Part shown: in pieces, positions 54,095 through 62,080 of the stretch
Numbering within the stretch: position 1 is the first letter of the stretch
Layout of the letters: every line of letters starts with the position of its first letter
From: Gammaproteobacteria bacterium RIFCSPHIGHO2_12_FULL_63_22
Lineage (GTDB): Bacteria; Pseudomonadota; Gammaproteobacteria; Xanthomonadales; Xanthomonadaceae
Direction of reading: 5' to 3'
Length of the DNA stretch: 64,000 nt
NCBI GenBank assembly: GCA_001801685.1
Contig: MGYJ01000040.1
Coordinates: 1-64,000, forward strand
Made by a program: the position numbers and the translations under genes
The notes under the pieces: generated by a model
The model's database searches: none
What the model was told of the DNA's origin: nothing
The model's input: only the letters and a program-made list of their open reading frames with translations

Positions 54095-56037
54095 TGGGTC
54101 TGGACGCTCATGTTCGTGCAGGCGAAGGGGCGACGCGCGCCCCGGTCGGTTGGCAACCGACCCAGCATCCGCTCGCTGAGCGGAGTCGCATCGCCGTTCA
54201 GGCGCCAATCGTAAACCACGCTGAAGGCCAGCACCCGCGCCACGTACTCGCGGGTTTCCTTGTAGGGCATGGCCTCGATGAAAAAGTCCGGCTCCAGGGA
54301 GGGCCGAGCCAGGCGCCAGCGCTCGACCGGCGTGGGGCCGGCGTTGTAGGCGGCGATGGCCAGGTAGGGCAGCCCGCTGAAGCGGTCGAGCATCTGGCGC
54401 AGGTAAGCGGTGCCCAGGCGGATATTGGTTTCCGGCTCGTAAAGGCTCTCGCCGCCCTCCCAAACCAGGCCCAGGCGCTTGGCAGTCAACGCACCGGTGC
54501 CGGGCAGCAGTTGCATCAGGCCGCGGGCGTCGGCTCCGGATCGGGCGCGCGGCATGAAGCTGCTTTCGGCGCGCGTCTGGCCGGCGACCCAGGCCGGGTC
54601 CAGGCCGTTGGCCCGCGAGTGATCACGAATGTCGGCGGCATGGTGCAAGGGGAAGCGCAGCGAATAATGGCGCGTGTCGTCAGGCACCGCGCCCATGCCG
54701 AACACCGAGCGATCGAACCAGCCTTCGGCAATGGCCCGCTGCACGGCGACGCGGCGTTGTTCGTCGGTCAGCGTCTTGACCGCCGTGCCCCATTCGCGCG
54801 CAGCGGCATCGTCCCGACCAATGACGAACAGGTCGAAGGCGCGCAAGAGGCCGGCGTGGTTGGCCACGCTGGACACGGTGGTCGGCGCGGTGGACGGCTC
54901 GAGCGCACACAGCGTGTAAGGCTGCTGCAGGCGGTCGGCCGCCAGCCAGCCGTGGAAGCCGGCGTTTTGCGCGGCCTTCTGGTAAAGCGCCTTCGATGCA
55001 CTCGATTGGCCGAGCCGTTCACGCAGGCGGGCCTCGAAATATTGCCAGCGCGAATCGTTGCGCTGGGTCGCGCCCATCCTTGCGATGCCCGCGAGGGCCG
55101 CCGCGTCATCGCCGCGACTGATGGCCTCGCGCACCCGCCATTCGTGCAGGCGGTCGTCGTAGGCGGATTCGGGAACGGCGGCCAGGCGTGCGGCAGAGCC
55201 CGGCGAGTACGAGGCCACGGTCCACAAGGCAACCTGGTAGGCGACGCGCCCTCGCTGCTCGGCATTGATCGCGCCGGCAGCCAATCCGGCCAGCAGGCCT
55301 CGCGCCTGTTCGGGATCGCGCTTGGCCAAACGCGACAGTCCGGCGGTGATCACGGCCTGCGTGCGTGGTGAGTTGGGCCACGATGAGGGAATGGCGGCCA
55401 CCGGCGTTGCCATGTAATCGGCATAGGACTGCGCAAGCGCTGCGTCGGCCGCCAGGTCCTTGCCGATGTAGCGGACCAGGCCCGCCTCGCCCTGCTCGAT
55501 CGCCAGGTCGATGCGACGCCAGCGCAGGGCATCGTCCAGCTTTCCCATCGAGGCCAGTTGCGCGAGTGGGCCGTTGCAGCGATCGGGCAGGCTCTCACCG
55601 GTCAGCCAGACCTGGGTGGCATCCGCGACCCATCGGGCGTCCGTTGCACCGCTACGCGACTGCAGGTCCGCACAGCGCAGCAAGGCATCGTCACTGCCGC
55701 GCCAGGCATTGCGGAACGACGACCAGTCTTCGCGCTTGATGGTTTCCCTCAACCAGGTCGTGCGCAGCCAACGGCCCGCGGGCGTGTCGCCCATGCGGTC
55801 GAGCGCGGATTGCACGACCGGGGCCGGCGCGCTATCGATCTGCTTCGCCAACACCGTGGCCTGCAGCCACGGATACAGGGGATCACTGGAAAAACGCGCG
55901 GCCTGCGACAGGTCCAGCCGACCGCTGTCGGCCAGCGTGAAGGCAGCGCGCAATTCGGCGCGCCGGCCGGTTTCCTGCGCAACGGAAGAGCCCGAGCACA
56001 GCATGGCAAGAAGCAATAATAGTCGTCGTGACATCAT
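54091..56037 (-). CDS. slt: Soluble lytic murein transglycosylase (Slt70-type)
   Basis: Periplasmic lytic transglycosylase, 648 residues, with a signal peptide (RRLLLLLAMLCSGSSVAQ). A superhelical repeat region fills residues ~30-450 (for example SRWQYFEARLRERLGQSSASKALYQKAAQNAGFHGWLAADRL). The C-terminal catalytic domain has TRAESSFMPRARSGADARGLMQLLPGTGA with catalytic Glu at ~490, then NIRLGTAYLRQML and LAIAAYNAGPTPVERW. It cleaves the glycan with 1,6-anhydro products. Another ATG lies one codon in. Confidence 0.95.
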   Translation of the reverse strand: MMSRRLLLLLAMLCSGSSVAQETGRRAELRAAFTLADSGRLDLSQAARFSSDPLYPWLQATVLAKQIDSAPAPVVQSALDRMGDTPAGRWLRTTWLRETIKREDWSSFRNAWRGSDDALLRCADLQSRSGATDARWVADATQVWLTGESLPDRCNGPLAQLASMGKLDDALRWRRIDLAIEQGEAGLVRYIGKDLAADAALAQSYADYMATPVAAIPSSWPNSPRTQAVITAGLSRLAKRDPEQARGLLAGLAAGAINAEQRGRVAYQVALWTVASYSPGSAARLAAVPESAYDDRLHEWRVREAISRGDDAAALAGIARMGATQRNDSRWQYFEARLRERLGQSSASKALYQKAAQNAGFHGWLAADRLQQPYTLCALEPSTAPTTVSSVANHAGLLRAFDLFVIGRDDAAAREWGTAVKTLTDEQRRVAVQRAIAEGWFDRSVFGMGAVPDDTRHYSLRFPLHHAADIRDHSRANGLDPAWVAGQTRAESSFMPRARSGADARGLMQLLPGTGALTAKRLGLVWEGGESLYEPETNIRLGTAYLRQMLDRFSGLPYLAIAAYNAGPTPVERWRLARPSLEPDFFIEAMPYKETREYVARVLAFSVVYDWRLNGDATPLSERMLGRLPTDRGARRPFACTNMSVQTQ

Positions 56038-56096
56038 GGTCGAATTCTAGTCGAAGGGGAGTGCACGGCAGGTGCAGCAGCGAACAGGATTGCCCG

Positions 56097-56888
56097 ATGC
56101 CCGTTGAATGGCTGCTGTACCCGGCGCTGGGCGTTGTCGCCGGGCTGCTGGCCGGCCTGCTCGGCATTGGCGGCGGCCTGGTGCTGGTGGCGGCGCTGGT
56201 GCTCGCGCTGCCGCTGCAGGGCGTGCCGGAAGCGGCCGTGATGCATGCCGCGCTGGCCACCTCGCTTGCCAGCGTGGTCATCACCGCCCTGGCGTCCACG
56301 CGCGCGCACGCGCAGCGTGGCTCAGTCCTCTGGCCCAGCGTGGCGTGGCTGGTGCCGGGCGTGCTGCTGGGCGGCTGGCTGGGCAGCGTGCTGGCGACCC
56401 AACTGGCCGGCAACAGCCTGCGCTGGTTTGTCGTCGCCTACTGCGTACTGGCGGCGCTGCAATTGTTCTTTGAATTTCCCCGCAGCCGTCCGGCGCACCC
56501 TACCCCGCCGCGCGGTCCCTTGATGACCGCCGCGGGCCTTGGCATCGGTGCGGTGTCGGCCCTGGTGGGCATCGGCGGCGGCAGCATGACGGTGCCGGTG
56601 CTGATCTGGCATGGCGTGGCGCCGGTGCGCGCCGTGGGCACCTCGAGCGCCTGCGGCATCGCCATCGGATTGGCCGCCGCCGCGGGCTATGCATTCAACG
56701 CCGATGTCCAGGGAATGCCCGCAGCCAGCATCGGTTACGTGTTCCTGCCCGCCGCCATCGGCATCAGCCTGACATCCGTATTCATGGCGCCCTATGGCGC
56801 AAGCCTCGCCCATCGCGCCAGCCCGGCCGTGTTGCGCCGCGTGTTCGCGGCCTTCCTGATCGTGATGGCCGCGCTGCTTTCGTTCTGA
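56097..56888 (+). CDS. Sulfite exporter TauE/SafE-like permease
   Basis: A 263-residue permease with two related halves. The first begins LLAGLLGIGGGLVLVAALVLALPLQGVPEAAVMHAALATSLASVVITAL, the second GIGAVSALVGIGGGSMTVPVLIWHGVAPVRAVGTSSACGIAIGLAAAAGY. The GxGGG pairs and eight hydrophobic segments are typical. The real substrate may be sulfite, sulfoacetate or another small anion. It directly precedes TPR-sulfotransferase 1; a sulfur link is tempting but not shown. Confidence 0.87.
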   Translation: MPVEWLLYPALGVVAGLLAGLLGIGGGLVLVAALVLALPLQGVPEAAVMHAALATSLASVVITALASTRAHAQRGSVLWPSVAWLVPGVLLGGWLGSVLATQLAGNSLRWFVVAYCVLAALQLFFEFPRSRPAHPTPPRGPLMTAAGLGIGAVSALVGIGGGSMTVPVLIWHGVAPVRAVGTSSACGIAIGLAAAAGYAFNADVQGMPAASIGYVFLPAAIGISLTSVFMAPYGASLAHRASPAVLRRVFAAFLIVMAALLSF

Positions 56889-56948
56889 GGGAAACCGGCG
56901 TTCTGGCCTAGAATCGCGGTATCCGAAGGCCGCGAGATCGCACCGTCC

Positions 56949-58526
56949 ATGTCCAGTGTTCCCAACGTGGCGCCGCTGCTGCAGCAAGCCAACACATCGC
57001 TGCAATCTGGCGCATTGCGCAGCGCCGAAGAGACCTGCCGCGAAGTGCTGGCCCTGGACCCGCTGAACTCGCAGGCGCAGCTGATGCTGGCCGGCATCGT
57101 CGGCCAGCGCGACCAGCATCGCCTGGCCTGCGACCACGCATTGCGGGCCGCGCAAAAGATGGGCCCGCAAACGCCGCAGCACATCGCCGCCGTCACGCTG
57201 CGCCTGATCGCCGTGGGCGAATACGAACGCGCCGTGCAGGTCATCCGCAAGATCGATCCGCAGCGCGTGCGCATCCCGTCGGTGCTGGTGGAATTTTCCC
57301 AGCAGCTGAGCCTGATGGAAGAACACGCCGAGGCGCTGCGCTACCTCGATGCCGCGATGTCCATGGGCATCAGCGCCGAGTCGCTGGGTTACCTGCGCGG
57401 CAACCTTCTCAAGTTCCTGGGGCGAATGGACGAGGCGGCGCAGGAATACGAGCGCAGCCTGGCGGTGAACCCCGACTACGCGTTCGCGCACTGGGCCCTG
57501 GCCTACCTCGGCGTGCCGGGCGACAGCCGCGCGCGGGCGATGCGGGTTCGCAAGTCACTCGATGCCAGCGCCGCGTCCAATCCCGACCTGCCCTACCTGC
57601 AGTACGCATTGTTCAAGGAACTCGACGCCTGCGGCGATACCGACGCGGCCTGGAAGGCGCTGGAGGCAGGCGCCATCGCGCGTCGCGCCCAGATCAGTTA
57701 CCACGGCGGCGAAGAAGCCGCGTTGTTCGAGCGCCTGGCGCAGGCGACCGGTCCCGGCTTCCTGGCGACGGCGTCGCCCGCTGACTCTGCGAAAGTCCCG
57801 ATCTTCGTGCTCGGCCTGCCGCGCACCGGCACTACCTTGCTGGAGCGAATCCTCGGCGGCCATCCAGAAGTGACCCTATGCGGCGAGCTGAACGATTTCC
57901 GGATGCAGCTCAAGTGGTCCACGGACCACCATTCGCTGGGCTTCCTCGACAACGTCTGCGTGGACCGCATCAACGACATCGACTACGCCGAATTGGGCTC
58001 GCGCTATCTCGGTCACGTCGCCTGGCGCGCACCGGCCACGAACCATTTCAGCGACAAGAACCCGGGTAACTTCATGCTGGCCGGTTTGATCCTGAAGGCC
58101 TTGCCGCAGGCGCGCATCGTGCATCTTCGGCGCAACCCGATGGACAGTTGCTTCTCGAACATGAAGGAATTGTTTGCCGCCAACTCGCATCCGTACAGCT
58201 ATTCGTTCGAAGACCTGGCCTCGCACTACCGGAATTATTCGCGCCTGATGTCACACTGGCACGACATCGCGCCGGGACGGATCCTGGACGTGAGCTACGA
58301 GGATCTGGTTTCCGATCCCGACGCCCAGGCCCGGCGCGTGATGGATTACTGCGGTCTTTCCTACGACGCTGCGCAAATCCGCGTGGAGTCGAATGCGACG
58401 CCGGTATCCACCGCCAGCAGCGCCCAGGTCAGGCAACCCATCCATACCCGCAACATTGGCGGCTGGAAGCGCTACGAATCACAACTGGCGCCGCTGAAGA
58501 CGCTGCTGGGCGACGCCGCAGACTGA
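56949..58526 (+). CDS. TPR-containing sulfotransferase 1
   Basis: A 525-residue protein of two parts. The first ~270 residues are TPR-like helices (LLQQANTSLQSGALRSAEETCREVLALDPLNSQAQLMLAG; AEALRYLDAAMSMGI; NLLKFLGRMDEAAQEYERSLAVNPDYAFAHWALAYLG). From ~285 the sulfotransferase domain shows the PAPS 5' loop IFVLGLPRTGTTLLERILGGHP (~280) and the 3' motif IVHLRRNPMDSCFSNMKELF (~395), then RILDVSYEDLVSDPDAQARRVMDYCGL and the closing STASSAQVRQPIHTRNIGGWKRYESQL. There is no signal peptide. TPRs suggest binding of a protein or peptide acceptor. Confidence 0.9.
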   Translation: MSSVPNVAPLLQQANTSLQSGALRSAEETCREVLALDPLNSQAQLMLAGIVGQRDQHRLACDHALRAAQKMGPQTPQHIAAVTLRLIAVGEYERAVQVIRKIDPQRVRIPSVLVEFSQQLSLMEEHAEALRYLDAAMSMGISAESLGYLRGNLLKFLGRMDEAAQEYERSLAVNPDYAFAHWALAYLGVPGDSRARAMRVRKSLDASAASNPDLPYLQYALFKELDACGDTDAAWKALEAGAIARRAQISYHGGEEAALFERLAQATGPGFLATASPADSAKVPIFVLGLPRTGTTLLERILGGHPEVTLCGELNDFRMQLKWSTDHHSLGFLDNVCVDRINDIDYAELGSRYLGHVAWRAPATNHFSDKNPGNFMLAGLILKALPQARIVHLRRNPMDSCFSNMKELFAANSHPYSYSFEDLASHYRNYSRLMSHWHDIAPGRILDVSYEDLVSDPDAQARRVMDYCGLSYDAAQIRVESNATPVSTASSAQVRQPIHTRNIGGWKRYESQLAPLKTLLGDAAD

Positions 58527-58549
58527 GCTGCGGCGGGTTCCGCCAATGC

Positions 58550-59458
58550 TCACTCGAGGGTGATCCTGACATCGCCCGAAAAACTCTCCACGTTGATCTG
58601 CCCGCGACCATCGCCCAGCGTGGTGTCCAGGGACTTGCCGGGGCCGTGTTCTTCCTCGTGCACCTTGCCCGAGGGGCTGTGGATGCCACCGCTGAAGGTT
58701 TCCACGTGGACGCGGGCGCCGGAATTGCGCAACAGCTTCAAGCCGACTTCGCCGCTCAGTGATTCGATGTTGATCGCGCCGCCCGGCTTCAGCCCGGCCT
58801 TCAGGTCCAGGTCGCCCGACACGGAGTTGGCATTGAGTTTGCTGAGCGGTTGCGCCAGCAGGGTGATGTTGCCCGAGACGGTTTCCAGGTCAACCTGACC
58901 GTTCAATCCGCCGCCCAGCTTCACGTCGCCGCTGACGCTCGACGCTTCCACGTCCGCGCTGGTGATGCGCAGAGTGATGTCGCCGCTCACGTTCTCGAAC
59001 TCTGCCTGTCCGGGCGACGATGCCGTCACCACGATCGGCGCGCTGACGCTGGCCACCGACAGCTTGCGGCCGGCCATCTGCTGCACGTCCACGTTGGCGC
59101 TGACCGACTCGATGTCCAGCGAGGCGCGCTGCGGGATGGTGACTTCCAGGATGGTCGGTTCCATCTGGTTGCCGCTGCGGCCCCAAAGATTCCAGCCGCT
59201 GCTGTTGTTGGGAAATTTCACCTCGATGTCGATCGAGCTGGGGTCACTGTCGATCTCGAGCTTCTCGACGCCCTTGCCCAGGCTGCCGGTTATGCGCACT
59301 TCGGGCTTGTTCCAGGTGCGCACGATGATGCTGCCCTTCACGTTGCTGATGTGCACCTGCCCGGTTGCATCGAGGGGGCGGGTTTCATTGATGGGCGTGG
59401 CGGCCAGCACGGGAAAGGCCGCCAGCATGGCGATGAAAAAAACACTGCGGGACAACAT
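58550..59458 (-). CDS. DUF4097-type exported protein with repeated beta strands
   Basis: A 302-residue secreted protein with a signal peptide (SRSVFFIAMLAAFPVLAA). It is built of repeats of about 20 residues, each centred on a VSG(D/N)I(T/V)L motif: FENVSGDITLRI, SSVSGDVKLGG, ETVSGNITLL, NSVSGDLDLKA, ESLSGEVGLKL, ETFSGGIHS, ESFSGDVRITLE. This gives a right-handed beta-helix-like fold (DUF4097/DUF4098 adhesin-like). GGAG precedes the ATG. It is the third gene of the ECF sigma operon, a common arrangement; the function is unknown. Confidence 0.88.
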   Translation of the reverse strand: MLSRSVFFIAMLAAFPVLAATPINETRPLDATGQVHISNVKGSIIVRTWNKPEVRITGSLGKGVEKLEIDSDPSSIDIEVKFPNNSSGWNLWGRSGNQMEPTILEVTIPQRASLDIESVSANVDVQQMAGRKLSVASVSAPIVVTASSPGQAEFENVSGDITLRITSADVEASSVSGDVKLGGGLNGQVDLETVSGNITLLAQPLSKLNANSVSGDLDLKAGLKPGGAINIESLSGEVGLKLLRNSGARVHVETFSGGIHSPSGKVHEEEHGPGKSLDTTLGDGRGQINVESFSGDVRITLE

Positions 59459-59476
59459 GATGGTTCTCCTGGGTAG

Positions 59477-59944
59477 TCAGCTGGTGACGGCACGCTGGGT
59501 CAGCGCCAGCCGTCGGGAATAGGTCTTGCGCAACTGCTGCAGCAGGAACACGGATTGCGGATCGGCGGCAATCGCCCGCTTGATCTGGACCACGCTGCGG
59601 TCGAGTTCGCCAAGGCTGGGGCGCAGTTGCGGTGCGATGGTCGCGCCCTCGTACTGTTGCAGCGCCGCCTGGTACTCATCGGTGATCGCCCGCGATTCGG
59701 AAGCCACGATGCGCGCCGAGGGATCCGGGTCCGGGCTGGCGCCGGCCGGCACCTGCATCTTCCAGACCAGTCCGCCCACCAGCAGCAACGAAGCGGCCAT
59801 GGCGAACGTGGGCAGCCAACGGCGCGGAACGCGGCGGGCAGGCTGTTGTTCGATCGCAGCGGCGATGGCTGGCCACAGGTCGCGCGAAGGTTCCATCTCG
59901 CGCGGCAACTGGCGCAATTGCCAACGCAGGTCAGTCTCGGTCAT
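59477..59944 (-). CDS. Putative anti-sigma factor
   Basis: A 155-residue protein with an N-terminal cytoplasmic part (MTETDLRWQLRQLPREMEPSRDLWPAIAAAIEQQ), one membrane helix (LPTFAMAASLLLVGGLVWKM) and a periplasmic part with the coiled stretch LGELDRSVVQIKRAIAADPQSVFLLQQLRKTYSRRLALTQRA. The layout and the start inside the end of the sigma gene (14-base overlap) fit an anti-sigma factor. No zinc-finger (HxxxCxxC) is seen. Confidence 0.75.
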   Translation of the reverse strand: MTETDLRWQLRQLPREMEPSRDLWPAIAAAIEQQPARRVPRRWLPTFAMAASLLLVGGLVWKMQVPAGASPDPDPSARIVASESRAITDEYQAALQQYEGATIAPQLRPSLGELDRSVVQIKRAIAADPQSVFLLQQLRKTYSRRLALTQRAVTS

Positions 59945-60527
59945 GGTCTTCTCCCAGTCGCTGGCGCAGTAATTTGCGCGCGCGATGCAATTGAGCTTTC
60001 GAACTGCCAACGGCCATGCCGAGCTCGATGGCAATCTCTTCGTGTTTCCAGCCTTCGATGTCGTGCAGCACCAGCACCGCGCGCGCCCGTTCGGGCAAGG
60101 TTGCGACCGCGCGTTCCAGGTCCAGGCGCTCGCGGGTGCGAAAGCCGGCGGTGTCCTGGCTCGGCATCACCGACAGCGCCGAGTCATCGGTCTCGCTGTC
60201 TTCGGCGCCGGCGCGGCTGCGGATCTGCATCAGCGCCGTGTTCACCGCCAGGCGGTGCAACCAGGTCGAGAAGGCGCTCTCGAACCGGAAGGCCGGCAAA
60301 GCCTGCCATGCCCGGATGAAGGCCTCCTGTACCAGGTCGTCGGCCCGGGCGGCCTGGCCGCCGGCCAGGCGCCAGACCACCGCATACACCCGGCGCTGGT
60401 GCTTGCGATACAAGGCCTCGAACGCCTTTGAATCCCCCAGCCCGGCCGCCCGCGCCAACGCGTGGTCGCCGTCGCTGTCGACGGTTTCGGCGGGTGCTGG
60501 ATCAACGGTCATGGCCAGGCTGAGCAT
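59931..60527 (-). CDS. ECF-family RNA polymerase sigma factor
   Basis: A 198-residue sigma-70 family protein. Region 2: FEALYRKHQRRVYAVVWRLAGGQAARADDLVQEAFIRAWQALPAFRFESAFSTWLHRLAVNTALMQIR at ~38-105. Region 4: LPERARAVLVLHDIEGWKHEEIAIELGMAVGSSKAQLHRARKLLRQRL at ~143-190. A linker of ~35 residues lies between. The start may be the ATG at 60527 or 60512. It heads an operon with the putative anti-sigma and DUF4097 genes. Confidence 0.93.
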   Translation of the reverse strand: MLSLAMTVDPAPAETVDSDGDHALARAAGLGDSKAFEALYRKHQRRVYAVVWRLAGGQAARADDLVQEAFIRAWQALPAFRFESAFSTWLHRLAVNTALMQIRSRAGAEDSETDDSALSVMPSQDTAGFRTRERLDLERAVATLPERARAVLVLHDIEGWKHEEIAIELGMAVGSSKAQLHRARKLLRQRLGEDHDRD

Positions 60528-60592
60528 AACGACTCAGATGGCGGAAGGCAGCGAAGGGTTTAAAGGACCCTTGATTTCAGGACCTTGCGGGC

Positions 60593-62080
60593 TCACTCGA
60601 TGCCATGGGTAGCCAGCCGGGCCCGCAAGCCCTGCAGCTGCGGCTCGTAACGGCGCCAGGCGCCGATGCCGCGCTGGTGCAGGGGCTCGCGCACCTGGGC
60701 GCTGCTGGCCGTGTTCACGGCCCGCTGGTTGCCGCCCACGTCCAGGCAGCCGTCTTCCCAGGGCAAGCCGCAGAATTCGAGGATGCGCCGGCACTGGCCT
60801 TCTGGGTCGCGGGCCAGGTCCTCGTAGCGCACGTCCAGCACGAAGCCGGGTGCCGACTCGCGCCAGTGCTGCATCGTCGACCGGTAGCCGGCGTAGTAGT
60901 CGGCCAGCTCGTCGGTGTCGTAGCTATAGGCGCAGGCATTGGAAAACAGTTCTTTCAGGTTCGAGAAGCAGGTGTCCATCGCATCGCGTTGCATGTGGAT
61001 GATCCGCGCCTGCGGCAAGGCGTGACGGATGAAACCGGTGTTCAGGAAATTGGAGGGCAGCTTGTCGATCAGGAAAGGCTGGCCGTTCGCGCGCCACTGC
61101 ACCTGTTCCAGGTAGCGCTTGCCGATGGCCGCGAAGTCGAGCGTGCCGGCCTGTTCGACGACGGCAAGGTCGAGCGGTCCGCCAAAGTGCCGGCCCCCGG
61201 CCAGGCGCAGTTGCGCCGGCAGGTCGTACAGCTCGCCACCTTCGCTGACCTGGCTGTGGTTGCCCAGCATCCGCTCGAGCAAGGTGGTGCCGGAACGGTG
61301 CATGCCGACGATGAAGATCGGCGTCGGGCCCTGGCCATTGCGTCCTGCTTCCGGCGGCGCGGTCGGCAACGGAAATGATTTCCGCAACGCCTCGAACAAT
61401 CGCGATGAATCTTCCGGTGCATAGCGCAACAGCGCGCGCTTGGCCTGGCAACCGCGCACCAGCTCGTCCCAGGCTTGCGCATGCTGGCCGGCACGGTCGA
61501 GCTGGTTGAACAATGCGAAGCGAAGGAACACTTCGTCCTGCGACGCCGGCGGCACGCGCGACAAGGTCAGCCGCGCCGCCTGCGTATCGGTATCGCCGTG
61601 CGCGCCCGCGGGCAGCTTGCTCAGCGCCCAATGCGCCTTTGCCATGCCGGGCTCCATGGCCAGGCACAGGCGCAGGTCTGCTTCCGCCTGCGCGAGGCGT
61701 CCGGCGTAGAGATGCATCTGGCTTCGGTTGTACAGATGCGCCGGATGCGGGCCGAGCACCACCATCGCCCGGTCGAGCAAGCGCGAGGCCTGGTCCTGGT
61801 CGCCCATCATGCTCAGCATGGCGGCGACATCGGCTTCCGCGGCGGCGTTGGACAGCGGGCGATCGAGCAGGCGCTTCCCGACACCGCGCATCTGGCCGCT
61901 GAGGTTGAAGTAAAGCAGCCGTCGCGCGAGTTCGATCAACTCCATCGGCGTGGCGGGTCGCAGCGCGGCCGCGGCAACCGTCATCGCCTGCGCCTCGCGA
62001 TAGCGGCCCGCCTTCAGGCTGGCGCTGATGCGGCCGAGCCAGGTAGCGAGCGGAACCTGCGAGCCGGAAGACGGCGTCAT
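60593..62080 (-). CDS. TPR-containing sulfotransferase 2
   Basis: A 495-residue protein from the ATG at 62080, which overlaps the stop of the next sulfotransferase (ATGA); an ATG at 62092 lies farther upstream. TPR-like N-terminal half (SASLKAGRYREAQAMTVAAAAL; AGRLAQAEADLRLCLAMEPGMAKAHWALSKL). Sulfotransferase half: IFIVGMHRSGTTLLERMLGNHSQVSEGGELYDLP (5' loop, ~263) and IIHMQRDAMDTCFSNLKELF (3' motif), then VLDVRYEDLARDPEGQCRRILEFCGLPW and NTASSAQVREPLHQRGIGAWRRYEPQL. It is a paralogue of the genes on either side of the sigma operon. Confidence 0.92.
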   Translation of the reverse strand: MTPSSGSQVPLATWLGRISASLKAGRYREAQAMTVAAAALRPATPMELIELARRLLYFNLSGQMRGVGKRLLDRPLSNAAAEADVAAMLSMMGDQDQASRLLDRAMVVLGPHPAHLYNRSQMHLYAGRLAQAEADLRLCLAMEPGMAKAHWALSKLPAGAHGDTDTQAARLTLSRVPPASQDEVFLRFALFNQLDRAGQHAQAWDELVRGCQAKRALLRYAPEDSSRLFEALRKSFPLPTAPPEAGRNGQGPTPIFIVGMHRSGTTLLERMLGNHSQVSEGGELYDLPAQLRLAGGRHFGGPLDLAVVEQAGTLDFAAIGKRYLEQVQWRANGQPFLIDKLPSNFLNTGFIRHALPQARIIHMQRDAMDTCFSNLKELFSNACAYSYDTDELADYYAGYRSTMQHWRESAPGFVLDVRYEDLARDPEGQCRRILEFCGLPWEDGCLDVGGNQRAVNTASSAQVREPLHQRGIGAWRRYEPQLQGLRARLATHGIE